A stretch of 64,000 bases of DNA from JACCXG01 sp963836735 (lineage in GTDB: Bacteria > Acidobacteriota > Vicinamibacteria > Vicinamibacterales > 2-12-FULL-66-21), in assembly GCA_963836735.1 (NCBI GenBank), contig CAWIKP010000031.1, forward strand, positions 186,001 through 250,000. The letters run 5' to 3'. Below are positions 40,360-48,824 of the stretch, piece after piece; the first letter of the stretch is position 1, and each line of letters starts with the position of its first letter. Both the position numbers and the translations under genes were made by a program. Under the pieces are notes generated by a model that was not told the origin of the DNA, made no database searches, and was given only the letters and a program-made list of their open reading frames with translations.

Positions 40360-40650
40360 CTACTGCCCGCTGAACTCCTCGCTGCGATCGGGTGCAGCGC
40401 CGATTTCCGCCGGGGCTGCGCTCGCCGGTCCTTCGACCAGGCGCCCGCGGCCGCCGCGGCTGATTTGACCGCCCTTGCGCCCCGCGGAGCGCGCTTCCTC
40501 GGACGTCCACTCGTGGGCCGTCCCTTTCTGGTGGGCGGCGCGGCCGCCCTTGCTCGCAATTTCGCGCTGCTTCTCGGGCGACATCGACGCGAACCCGCGG
40601 CGCTCCTTGCGTTCACCGTTCACCATTCGGCCCTTTGCGGCATCAGTCAT
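40360..40650 (-). CDS. KGG-repeat stress protein
   Basis: The 96-residue hydrophilic protein carries the motifs FASMSPEKQREIASKGGRAA and SEEARSAGRKGGQISRGGRG, two KGG repeats as in YciG/Con-10-type general stress proteins. An acidic tail (IGAAPDRSEEFSGQ) follows. Such proteins are induced by stress or desiccation; the mechanism is unclear. The start is ATG 40648-40650. The gene is intact. Confidence 0.85.
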   Translation of the reverse strand: MTDAAKGRMVNGERKERRGFASMSPEKQREIASKGGRAAHQKGTAHEWTSEEARSAGRKGGQISRGGRGRLVEGPASAAPAEIGAAPDRSEEFSGQ

Positions 40651-41124
40651 AACACGTCTCTCGCTGGGGGCTCCCGTTCGAGACTGCCCTGAGAACGACC
40701 AACGGCGGGCGACCCGGTTCTGCCGGAGGGTCCTGGACGGGAGCAGGTTTCGGTTCGTCAGTCGGAGTGTCGGGCGTGCGGACCGGGTCCATCCTGCGGA
40801 TCCTGGTCCGTGCTGTTGTCGTTCGTCATCACGCGCGATTCCTTCGACACCACTAGCTACCGTCGGGCTACACAATCAAACGCTATGCCACAGAGTATGC
40901 GCCGGCTCGACAGCCGAGTCAGGAGCCAATTCACCCGAAAAACCTTCCCGCCCTCCGAGACGTCAAAGTTCCGCGCCGTACTGGAATGATTCGCTACACC
41001 CAAGGTTACACATGAGGTGGTGTCCTCGACATCATCCCAGGTATCGGCCGCTCGCGGGCCAAGTATCGGCCCCTCGCGGGCCTGGGTTCGGCCTCTCGTG
41101 CGCAACCCTGCTAAACTGGCCCCC
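40651..41124. other. Gap of 474 bases; one possible 23-residue minus-strand peptide gene
   Basis: The only candidate is 40758-40829 on the minus strand, MTNDNSTDQDPQDGPGPHAR followed by HSD, with GAAGGAA about ten bases before the ATG. It is acidic and hydrophilic, as small stress-linked peptides near KGG genes can be, but may be chance. Direct repeats of the type GGCCxxGTATCGGCC occur near 41040-41080. Nothing else is recognised. Confidence 0.35.
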
Positions 41125-41448
41125 ATGAGCGTATGTGGAGGTCCTACCCAGCCCCCGTCGGGCAACACGAGCGGCCGGATGGTGTTCTGCCAGAAGTTCC
41201 AGAAGGAACTGCCTGGACTCGACGCGCCGCCCTGGCCCGGTGAGCTCGGTCAACGCATCTACGAGAATATCTCGGTTGACGCCTGGAAGATGTGGGAAGA
41301 ACGCATGAAGATGATCCTCAACGAGTATCGCCTGATGCCGTGGCAGAAAGAGGCGCAGCAGCTCGTGACCAAGCACATGGAGGACTTCTTCTTCGGCGAA
41401 GACGCGGCGCTGCCGCCCGGCTACGTCCCGCAGCAGGCCAAAGGCTGA
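41125..41448 (+). CDS. YggX-family Fe(II)-trafficking / oxidative damage protection protein
   Basis: The core MVFCQKFQKELPGLDAPPWP, GELGQRIYENISVDAWKMWE and MILNEYRLMPWQKEAQQLV matches YggX, a small protein that protects iron-sulfur clusters and traffics iron. The conserved Cys in MVFC is present. The family usually starts two to four residues before that Cys. Here the first ATG adds about 18 residues (SVCGGPTQPPSGNTSG), and an internal ATG at 41179 is the alternative start. Neither has a clear ribosome site. It converges on the ATP-grasp gene, and their 3' ends meet or overlap. Confidence 0.88.
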   Translation: MSVCGGPTQPPSGNTSGRMVFCQKFQKELPGLDAPPWPGELGQRIYENISVDAWKMWEERMKMILNEYRLMPWQKEAQQLVTKHMEDFFFGEDAALPPGYVPQQAKG

Positions 41449-42733
41449 CGCCCGATCGTCGAGCCCGACCGCCTGCACATCGATAGGCGCGACGACCGAG
41501 AACGCGAGGCGCCGATGTGCCTCGCGCACTGCGGCTTCGGCCTGCGCGGGCAGCGGCGCCCGCGCGAAGATGAAACCAAGATAACTTCCGCCTTCGGGCA
41601 GCGGTTCGAGCAGCTGATCCCGCTTGGCCGTAATCTGCACGTCTTCCACGAACGGCACCAGCCGCGCCTCGTCTTCTCCCGAGACCCCCTTGAACACGCC
41701 GCGGCACGGGATGGGGATCATCATCACCGCGGCAGCCTCGGTCTCCCGCGACTCCCGCGACACATCGTGGCCCAGCGCATGCTGCAACAGCACGTGCTCC
41801 AGGGACCGGGGCTCGCCGCCGCCGCCGAAACGGAGCACCCTCGCGCACCGCCCGCCGATCGGCCGCGCCGCCACTTCGAGCACGTAGATACCGTCGGCAT
41901 TGACCCGACACTCCGCATGTATGGGCCCGTGCCGCAGGCCGAGCGCCGAAACCGCAGCTTGCACCGCATCGAGAATCGCCAGTACCAGCTCCGCTGAAAC
42001 CGACGGCGGCGTGACGTAGATGCTTTCTTCGAAGAACGGCCCGTCGAGGGGGTCGGGCTTGTCGAACACCGCGAACGCCGTGAAGCGTCCGTCGGTCACC
42101 ACGCCTTCAATCGCGTACTCGTGGCCGGGGATGAACGACTCGATCAAGCAGCTGCCCTTCCGCGCCCGACCGCTGCGAGCGGATGTCGAACCGGGACAGG
42201 AGCGTCGAGATGCGCTGAAAAGCGGCGACCAGCTGCGTCGGCGTGTCGGCACGGATCACGCCGCGGCTTCCCGACAGCGCCACCGGCTTGAGCACGACCG
42301 GGTACTGCAGTCGCACCGCAAGCGGGAGGACGTCGGCGCGCGTGGACGACGCCAGGAACTCGGGCACCCGCAGGCCCGCGCGCGCCAGCATTTCGCGGGC
42401 CAGGCGCTTGTTCGCGGTCGCCCGCGCCGCATTCGGCGGATTGCCCGGCAATCCGAGGGCTTCGGCGATGCGCGCGGCCAGCACCACCGGGCGATCGCCG
42501 ACGGCCAGGATGCCGTGGACGGGACGCCGCGCCGCCGCGGCCACCACGGTTTCGACCGCAGCGTCTTCTTCATGAAAGCGGATCGCGATCGCGCCATCGC
42601 GCCACGGATCTTCGAGCGCATGACACCGGTCGGTCGCAAAGACCAGCTCGATCCCGAGCGCTCGTGCCGCGTCACCGAACGATCGCAGCTGATACCCGGT
42701 GGTCGTCGAAAGGATCAGAATCCGTTCGGTCAT
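41421..42733 (-). CDS. ATP-grasp enzyme coupled to the radical SAM selenoprotein (one frameshift; end uncertain)
   Basis: The protein starts MTERILILSTTTGYQLRSFG, a pre-ATP-grasp Rossmann half. VILKP-type lysine motifs (YPVVLKPVALSGSRGVIRAD) and LIESFIPGHEYAIEGVVTDG follow. IYVLEVAARPIGGRCARVL carries the metal-binding Glu/Arg of carboxylate-amine ligases. Such enzymes join a carboxylate to an amine via acyl-phosphate. One base near 42165 must be removed to join the halves. The C-terminus (GSYLGFIFARAPLPAQAEAA) runs into the YggX region; a further shift would end it at 41421-41423, but I cannot prove this. ATG 42731-42733 overlaps the selenoprotein stop as ATGA and lies at the foot of the SECIS hairpin. 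The substrate is unknown. Confidence 0.8.
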
Positions 42734-44142
42734 ATCAGAGCCACCTGCTCTGACGACGGCTCCGCTCAACAGTACCAGGGCTCGTTGAGATACGGAATCG
42801 CCGCGCGCGCCCGCCGCGGCCGCACGTTCCGGGCCACCGGCGGCAGACCCGCTGCGGCGTACGCGTCATCCCTGACGCGGGAGAACAGCTCCTGACGATC
42901 GGAGACCAGCTGGCTGCCGACCATCGCCTCGAGCCGTCGCTGCAGCGCGTCCACTTCGGGAATCGGATGCCGCCACGGATAGGTCAGCGTGGCCGGCGAG
43001 TACGGCTCGACGATCGCCTGCACCTCGTCGAGCTCCAGCAGTCGCGATCCGCGAGAAATCAAGAGACGAATGACGAGCTGCACGGGCGAGACGTGATCGA
43101 CGAGATCCAGCGCGTCGATGGCCTCCAGCAGCTCGCAATACCCCTCGAGCGTCGTCCAGGGCGTGAACGCGACGAACGTCGGCACCAGCGTCAGTCCTGC
43201 CGCGCGGCAGAGCGACGCGACCTTTTCGAAATCGGCCCGCGTGTGCCCTTTCTCGAGCCGCGCCAGCACGCCATCGTCAATCGATTCCACGGCAGATGTG
43301 ACGAACAGGCAACCGGTGCCGTGCAGCAGCGGGATCATCGCGGGCTGTGCGAGGAGATGTTCCACCTTGATCGTGACGTCGTAGGTGATGCCCGGGAATT
43401 CGCGACGGAAGGCAGCAACGAGATCGCGCGCGTGCCGCGGCCCGTTCAGGAAATCGGGATCCCCGAACGTGATGTGGCGGGCACCGGCGGCGACCTGCTG
43501 GCGAATATCCTCGACCACGATTTCGATCGGGACGATCCGGAAGCGGCCGTCGTAGACCGGCACGATCGGGCAATGCCGGCACCGATGCTTGCAGCCGCGG
43601 CTCGCCTCCGTGTAGCCGGCCACCCGCCGCTCGCCGCCGAGCTGAAGCGATGCGTATTTGGACAGCGGCGGCAGCGCGTCGCGGGAGGGCACTCGAAACG
43701 TAACCCGTGCCACCGCCGGCCGCGGCGCGCCATTACGTATCGTGGCCGCAGGGCTGGCGGGCAGGGACGGAGCGGCTCCTGCCGTCCCCTCCAGCGTTCC
43801 CGCGAGGTCGTCTTCGAATTCGCCCCCCAGGATGTGCTCGATCCCATGGCTGCGGAGGAGCGCCTCGTTGAGAGGTGCATAGAGGCCATACGCACACAGC
43901 CGCGCCTGCGGGTTCAGTGTGCGGATCCGGTCGACGACCGGAATCGCCAGGCGTGTCGCCGTGTGCATCGGCAGGAAAAACGCGACCGCGTCGCTCGTGG
44001 TGACGAGCTCCGGATCCAGCCGCTGCCTGGCCAGATCGACACAGCGGACCTCGACACCGCTGGCCTCGAGCGCGGCGGCGGCCGACGCGAGGCCGAACGG
44101 CTGGCGTCCGAGGTCGTAGGTCGAAATCAGCAGAGCGCGCAC
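42730..44142 (-). CDS. B12-binding-type radical SAM selenoprotein with C-terminal CUAEP tail
   Basis: An N-terminal cobalamin-binding-like Rossmann half (MRALLISTYDLGRQPFGLAS, PQARLCAYGLYAPLNEALLR) precedes a radical SAM core. The [4Fe-4S] ligands are Cys184, Cys188 and Cys191 in SRGCKHRCRHCPI, and IKVEHLLAQPAMIPLLHGTG and VTSAVESIDDGVLARLEKGH follow. The frame meets TGA at 42766-42768 straight after NEPWYC. Read as Sec459 the tail is C-U-A-E-P-SSEQVALI, giving 470 residues and a stop at 42730-42732. The tail matches what is known as the CUAEP/CCAEP-tail radical SAM family. A SECIS-like hairpin follows the UGA. The true stop overlaps the ATP-grasp start. The reaction is unknown. A symporter gene lies 17 bases upstream in the same operon. 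Confidence 0.9.
42733..42768 (-). promoter_or_regulatory. Bacterial SECIS-like hairpin after an in-frame UGA
   Basis: In the mRNA, UGA (42768-42766) is followed by 12 bases, then UCAGAGC (42753-42747), loop AGGUG (42746-42742) and GCUCUGA (42741-42735), a perfect 7-bp stem. Bacterial SECIS elements sit within about 15-40 nt after the UGA and carry a GGU-type apical loop. The well-known fdhF element has GC-AGGUCU-GC at its tip, and this one has GC-AGGUG-GC. The base of the stem touches the ATP-grasp start codon. SelA, SelB and SelC genes are not in the window. Confidence 0.8.
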
Positions 44143-44159
44143 TTTGATCGATTGTTACA

Positions 44160-45614
44160 TTAAATCGCAGCGGCGGTTCGCGGAGTCGCGGGGTCGCGGC
44201 TCCCGGGTCTGTCGGGCGACTGGATCGTCAGGAGTATCAGTGTCCCCACGGAAGACACGAGAGCCGGATAGATTGTCTGGATTCCCAACAGATAGTGCGG
44301 CGCCGTCGCGGTTCCGCGGGCGAGGGCCACGAGCTCCCAGAGCAGGGTGACCACCATCCCGGCGGCGATCGACACGGTGCCGGCCCGGGGTGTGGCTCGC
44401 GGCCAGACCAACGCGGCAATCAGGGCTGGTGTGATGCCGGCGCCATACATCGTGTACGCCCACAGAGCCATCGACAGGACCGTCGGGAAGAAACTTCCCG
44501 CGACGAGACCGAGCGCGCCGAGGCCAGCGATTGCCAGGCGGGTGGCGAGGACCAACTCCCCTGGTGAGGCCGCGGGTCTCACAGATCGCTGGTAGACGTC
44601 GCGGACCAGGTTGGTCGCGGGCGTGAGGAGCATGCTGTTCGCGGTCGAGACGATGATGGCGGCGCATCCCGCGAGCAGGACCGCGCCGATCACCGACGGG
44701 AGCAGGTCGGTGGCGATCCGCACCACTATCGTTTCCGACTCCACGATCCCGAGGCGCGGGATCGCGACGCTTCCAAGCAGGCCAAGGCCGACGATCATCG
44801 ACTCGACGACGATCGTGCCGGCGATCCAGCCGGCCACGGCGAGGCGCGCGGCCCGTTCGTCCCGGGCCGAGAAAAACTTCTGGTACATGTTCGCCTCGCC
44901 GAGCAGCAGGCACATCGTCGGCAGGAACAACGCGACCGCCTGCCCCGGGGACATCGCACCGAACATCGTGAGCTGATCCGGCCGCACGGATGACAGCGCT
45001 CCGCCGAGACCTCCCGCCCGCCCGAGCAGATAGACCAACGCGATCCCCACTCCGCCGAGCATTGTCAGCCCGTTGACCACGTCGAGGAATGCGACCGAGC
45101 GCATCCCGGCGGCCGCGGTGAAGAGCACACAGAAGACCGCCGTGATGAGGGCGCCCGTCGCCGGGTCGAGACCGGCAATCAGATGCAACAGCCGGCCGCC
45201 GCCGCGAAACTGGTAGGCGGCGATCGCGGTGTAAGCGAGCACGATGGTGATCGCGCCCAGGACTCGTGCGGTACTGCCGTACCGGAGCTCGAGGATGTCC
45301 GGCACGGTGTACTGCGCGAGCCGGCGCACGCGCGGGGCGAGAAAGAAGATCACCCCGATGCCGACCCACGCGCCCGCCGACGGCCACAGCGCCGGCAATC
45401 CCGCCCGGTACCCGAGCCCGGCACCGCCAAACAGGCTGCCCGAGCCGATCCATGTCGAGAGCAGCGTGAACACCAGGACAGACGCCGGCAGCGATCGGCC
45501 GGCCACGATGAAGTCATCGCTGGTTGGCGGCGCCGCCGCACGCGTGCGCCAGATGCCGATCCCCGCAAGCGCGAGGAGGTAGATGAGAACGGCGGCGAGG
45601 TGGAACCACATCAT
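44160..45614 (-). CDS. Sodium:solute symporter (SSS family)
   Basis: The 484-residue polytopic protein has about 13 membrane helices. SSS hallmarks include the start LAAVLIYLLALAGIGIWRTR, DDFIVAGRSLPASVLVFTLL, STWIGSGSLFGGAGLGYRAG, QYTVPDILELRYGSTARVLG and AGCAAIIVSTANSMLLTPAT. SSS proteins import sugars, amino acids, nucleosides or carboxylates with sodium; the substrate cannot be read from sequence. The gene is intact, starts at ATG 45612-45614, and ends 17 bases before the radical SAM gene. The three genes (symporter, radical SAM selenoenzyme, ATP-grasp) thus form one transcription unit. It may import a precursor or clear a product. Confidence 0.92.
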   Translation of the reverse strand: MMWFHLAAVLIYLLALAGIGIWRTRAAAPPTSDDFIVAGRSLPASVLVFTLLSTWIGSGSLFGGAGLGYRAGLPALWPSAGAWVGIGVIFFLAPRVRRLAQYTVPDILELRYGSTARVLGAITIVLAYTAIAAYQFRGGGRLLHLIAGLDPATGALITAVFCVLFTAAAGMRSVAFLDVVNGLTMLGGVGIALVYLLGRAGGLGGALSSVRPDQLTMFGAMSPGQAVALFLPTMCLLLGEANMYQKFFSARDERAARLAVAGWIAGTIVVESMIVGLGLLGSVAIPRLGIVESETIVVRIATDLLPSVIGAVLLAGCAAIIVSTANSMLLTPATNLVRDVYQRSVRPAASPGELVLATRLAIAGLGALGLVAGSFFPTVLSMALWAYTMYGAGITPALIAALVWPRATPRAGTVSIAAGMVVTLLWELVALARGTATAPHYLLGIQTIYPALVSSVGTLILLTIQSPDRPGSRDPATPRTAAAI

Positions 45615-45632
45615 CGGGGGGTAACGCTAGCA

Positions 45633-45779
45633 TGGCCGCTGGGCCGCTGGGCCGCTGGGCCGCGGGTTCGATCGTGGCTGAATCGAGCAACGCTCTCCGG
45701 ACCAACCGACCAACGGACCAGCGGACCAGCGGACCAGCGGACCAGCGGCCCAGCGGACCAGCGGCCCAGCGAACGACCG
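45633..45779. repeat. Inverted octamer arrays (element J)
   Basis: The left arm is GGGCCGCT octamers (from 45636), and the right arm is the inverse GGACCAGC/GGCCCAGC octamers (45706-45770). The core of about 30 bases includes GAATCGAGCAACGCTCTCC. It lies between the divergent starts of the symporter operon and the POT transporter, so both promoters must lie in or beside it. The octamer is nearly identical to that at 50020-50186. Confidence 0.85.
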
Positions 45780-45794
45780 GTTATGCTCTTGTGA

Positions 45795-47311
45795 ATGGCC
45801 GTTCCTTCCGCTCATCCCGTCGAGCAGGCGCTCGCGCCGCACGATCGTGCGTTCTTCGGTCATCCCCGCGGGTTGTCGACGTTGTTTTTCACCGAGATGT
45901 GGGAACGCTTCAGCTATTACGGCATGCGGGCGCTCCTCATCCTGTTCATGACCGCCTCGGTCGTCGACCGGCGGGCTGGGGTTCGATACGGCCGCGGCTG
46001 GCGCAGTGTATGGGCTGTACACCTCGATGGTGTACATGAGCACGCTGCCGGGCGGCTGGATCGCGGATCGCGTCATCGGGCAGCGGCGCGCGGTCCTGTA
46101 TGGCGGCATCCTCATCGCCTGCGGCCACTTCAGCATGGCCTTCCCCACGCTGGCGACGTTCTATCTCGGTCTCTTCCTCATCGTCATCGGAACCGGGTTG
46201 CTCAAGGGCAACGTCAGCGTGATCGTCGGACAGCTGTATGGCCCGCGCGATGCGCGCCGTGACGCCGGCTTCTCGATCTTCTACATGGGCATCAATCTCG
46301 GCGCTTTCATCGCGCCGCTGATCTGCGGGTATCTCGGACAACGCGTCAGCTGGCACGCCGGCTTCGCGTCGGCAGGCATCGGCATGGTGATCGGCGTGAT
46401 CCAGTACGTCCTCGGTGGCCGATACCTGGGCGAAGCGGGATTGCGCCCCGCAACCCCGGGCAATCCCTCGGCCCTCGCGGCGGCGCGGCGCCAGGCGCTC
46501 ATCTGGGGGGGCGTGATTGCGGCCGCCGTGCTGATCGTCGGGGGCGGCGCCTACACCGGGATGCTGCCGATTACCGCCACCCAGATCGCGGACGGCGCGG
46601 GATATCTGCTCCTCGCGCTGTGCGTCGGCTTTTTCGGATGGCTGTTCTTCGGTGCCGACTGGACCCCCGAGGAACGGAACCGGCTCTACGTGATCGCCGT
46701 GTTCTTCCTCGCGGCGGCGTTGTTCTGGTCGCTGTTCGAGCAGGCCGGGTCCACGCTGAACCTGTTCGCGGACCGCGACACGCGCACGACCATCTTCGGC
46801 TGGTCGTATCCGAGCAGCTGGTTCCAGTCGATGAACTCGCTGTTCGTCTGGGCCTTTGCCCCGGTGTTTGCCTGGCTCTGGCTGGCGCTCGGGCGCCGCG
46901 GCACGGAGCCGTCGACCCCGATCAAGTTCGCGCTGCGGCCTGATCCTGGTCGGCGCCGGATTCGGCGTCCTGGTGGTAGCCGCCCGTCTCGCACAGAGCG
47001 GCGTGCAGGTCAGCCCGATGTGGCTGACCGTCGTCTATTTGCTTCACACCTTCGGCGAGCTCTGCCTGAGCCCGGTCGGCCTCAGCGCGATGACGAAGCT
47101 CGCTCCCGCGCGGATCGCCGGCCTGATGATGGGCGTCTGGTTCCTCGCGACCTCGGTGGGCAACTTCATCGCCGGCCGCCTCGCGGGCTTCTACGAGTCG
47201 ATGCCATTGCCGACACTCTTCACCAACGTCGCCTTGTTCGGCATCGTCGCCGGCCTGCTCCTGCTGCCCCTGGCGCGCCCCATCAAACGGATGATGGGAG
47301 AGGTCAATTAG
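45795..47311 (+). CDS. POT/PTR-family proton-coupled peptide transporter (two frameshifts)
   Basis: This is a twelve- to fourteen-helix MFS protein for di- and tripeptides. The family signature appears at the start: GLSTLFFTEMWERFSYYGMR. The rest includes STLPGGWIADRVIGQRRAVL, FLIVIGTGLLKGNVSVIVGQ, AGFSIFYMGINLGAFIAPLI, PVGLSAMTKLAPARIAGLMM and FLATSVGNFIAGRLAG. Extra bases near 45965 and 46940 split it into three frames. Removing them gives about 504 residues, the usual length. The start ATG is 45795. It pairs logically with the several peptidases encoded in the window. Confidence 0.9.
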
Positions 47312-47324
47312 AGTCGCGGGCTCG

Positions 47325-47362
47325 GCTTGCCCGCCGTAGCGCGAAGCGCGAAGGCGGGGCTC
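47325..47362. repeat. REP-like element, copy 4
   Basis: GGCTTGCCCGCCGTAGCGCG, then AAGCGCGAAGGCGGGGCTC. This is the clearest copy of the family: arms GCCCGCC and GGCGGGGC pair around a GTAGCGCGAAGCGCGAA core that is itself partly palindromic. It lies between the POT gene and the LigD-type gene. Confidence 0.7.
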
Positions 47363-47385
47363 GGGATTGGAAACTACGGATTGTC

Positions 47386-48228
47386 ATGCTGGAAAAATAC
47401 AAGCAGAAGCGCAACTTCAACTCCACTCCTGAGCCTGCCGGCGATTTGACGCTCGCCAAGGAGCGGGCGAAGACCGCGAAGGCGGACAAGGGCCTCTTCT
47501 TTTGCGTGCAGAAGCACCTCGCGAGCCATCTTCACTACGACTTCCGGCTCGAGTACAACGGCGTGCTCTTGTCGTGGGCAGTCCCTAAGGGACCGTCGCT
47601 CGATCCGAAGACGAAGCGGCTCGCGATGCACGTCGAAGATCATCCCATCGAGTACGGAACCTTTGAAGGGGTGATCCCGTCCGGCTACGGGGCCGGCATC
47701 GTCATGCTGTGGGACCAAGGGACATGGAAGGCTGAATCGCCTGATGTCGATGCGGCGTTGAAGAAGGGCGATCTCAAGTTCACGCTCGACGGCTACAAGC
47801 TGAAAGGATCCTGGGTGCTGGTCCGCACCGGCGGACGGTACGGGTCGCGCGGGGGCGACGCGCGCAGCTGGCTCCTCATCAAGCATCGCGATGAGTGGGC
47901 GGGCGACCTCGACATCACCGAGTTCGCACCCCACAGCGTGAAGAGCGAAGGAGATTTCGAGGACATCCTCGCCGCCGACAATCCCGATGTCTGGATATCC
48001 CATCGTCCCGCCGAAGGCGGCGAGGCGGGAGCGATGCTGGCCAAGATCATCGAGCGCGCGGCCGCGCTGAAGGCGGGCCGGGCCGCTCCGACAACGAAGC
48101 CCGCGCGCAAGCCGGCGGCGGCCAAGGCTCCCCGTCCACCCAAAGCTGCGGCACCGCGCAAGTCAGCAGGAACGGCGACGGCCGCCAAAACATCACGAAA
48201 GACATCCGCCAGGAAAGCACGCGCATGA
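47386..48228 (+). CDS. Stand-alone LigD-type 3'-phosphoesterase
   Basis: The 280-residue protein has the LigD phosphoesterase domain without polymerase or ligase domains. FFCVQKHLASHLHYDFRLEY carries the catalytic His and Asp, and WAVPKGPSLDPKTKRLAMHV, IEYGTFEGVIPSGYGAGIVM and WLLIKHRDEWAG follow. The domain trims 3' phosphates or ribonucleotides at breaks during non-homologous end joining. A tail of about 70 residues is Lys/Ala/Pro-rich (KPARKPAAAKAPRPPKAA), histone-H1-like, and probably binds DNA. The start is ATG 47386. Its TGA overlaps the next start as ATGA. No ku or ligD gene is in the window. Confidence 0.9.
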   Translation: MLEKYKQKRNFNSTPEPAGDLTLAKERAKTAKADKGLFFCVQKHLASHLHYDFRLEYNGVLLSWAVPKGPSLDPKTKRLAMHVEDHPIEYGTFEGVIPSGYGAGIVMLWDQGTWKAESPDVDAALKKGDLKFTLDGYKLKGSWVLVRTGGRYGSRGGDARSWLLIKHRDEWAGDLDITEFAPHSVKSEGDFEDILAADNPDVWISHRPAEGGEAGAMLAKIIERAAALKAGRAAPTTKPARKPAAAKAPRPPKAAAPRKSAGTATAAKTSRKTSARKARA

Positions 48229-48818
48229 AAAAAACAGACCTGATCCTGTTCAGCGGCGGCGCGCCGGGCGCCGAGGCCGAGTTCGGCGCGTGCGCCGAAC
48301 GCCACGGCATCGAGGAAGTTCACTTCACGTTCGATGGCCACACCATCGCCCGGCAGCGCGGCGTTCGCGTCCTCAATCACGAGGAACTGCAGGCCGGGGA
48401 CGTCAGCCTCGAGTACGTGTCACGGCTGATGCACCGCCGCTATACCGACAGTCCGCTGATCCGCAAGGTTCTCCAGACGCTGTGGTACCAGGTCAACAAC
48501 GGCCAGGAGATCTATGTCGTCGGCGTGATTCAGGCTGACGACACCGTGCGCGGCGGCACCGGCTGGGGCGCCGAGTTCGCAAAGCTCTGTAACAAGCCGC
48601 TGTTCGTGTTCGACCAGGAAAAAGACGGCTGGTTCGAATGGGGCGGCGAAGCCTGGAAGCCACGCACCGAGACGCCGATTGTCACGCACCCGCATTTCAC
48701 CGGCACAGGCACGCGCCACATCCAGGACAACGCGAAGCGGGCGATCGAAGATCTGATGACGAAGTCGTTCGAGGCCACCCCCTCGGGACCGCGCCGGCGG
48801 AAAGACGACCTCGAATAG
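48225..48818 (+). CDS. SLOG-like putative nucleotide-binding protein coupled to the LigD-type gene
   Basis: The 197-residue product has LILFSGGAPGAEAEFGACAE, an N-terminal Gly-rich loop, then YQVNNGQEIYVVGVIQADDT and VRGGTGWGAEFAKLCNKPLF. GGTGWGAExAK and the neighbouring strand pattern resemble SLOG/LOG-type Rossmann proteins that bind nucleotides or their derivatives. The family assignment is by pattern only. The start ATG overlaps the stop of the phosphoesterase gene as ATGA, so the two proteins are made together and probably share a DNA-damage or nucleotide-signal role. The gene is intact. Confidence 0.7.
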   Translation: MKKTDLILFSGGAPGAEAEFGACAERHGIEEVHFTFDGHTIARQRGVRVLNHEELQAGDVSLEYVSRLMHRRYTDSPLIRKVLQTLWYQVNNGQEIYVVGVIQADDTVRGGTGWGAEFAKLCNKPLFVFDQEKDGWFEWGGEAWKPRTETPIVTHPHFTGTGTRHIQDNAKRAIEDLMTKSFEATPSGPRRRKDDLE

Positions 48819-48824
48819 ACCGTC

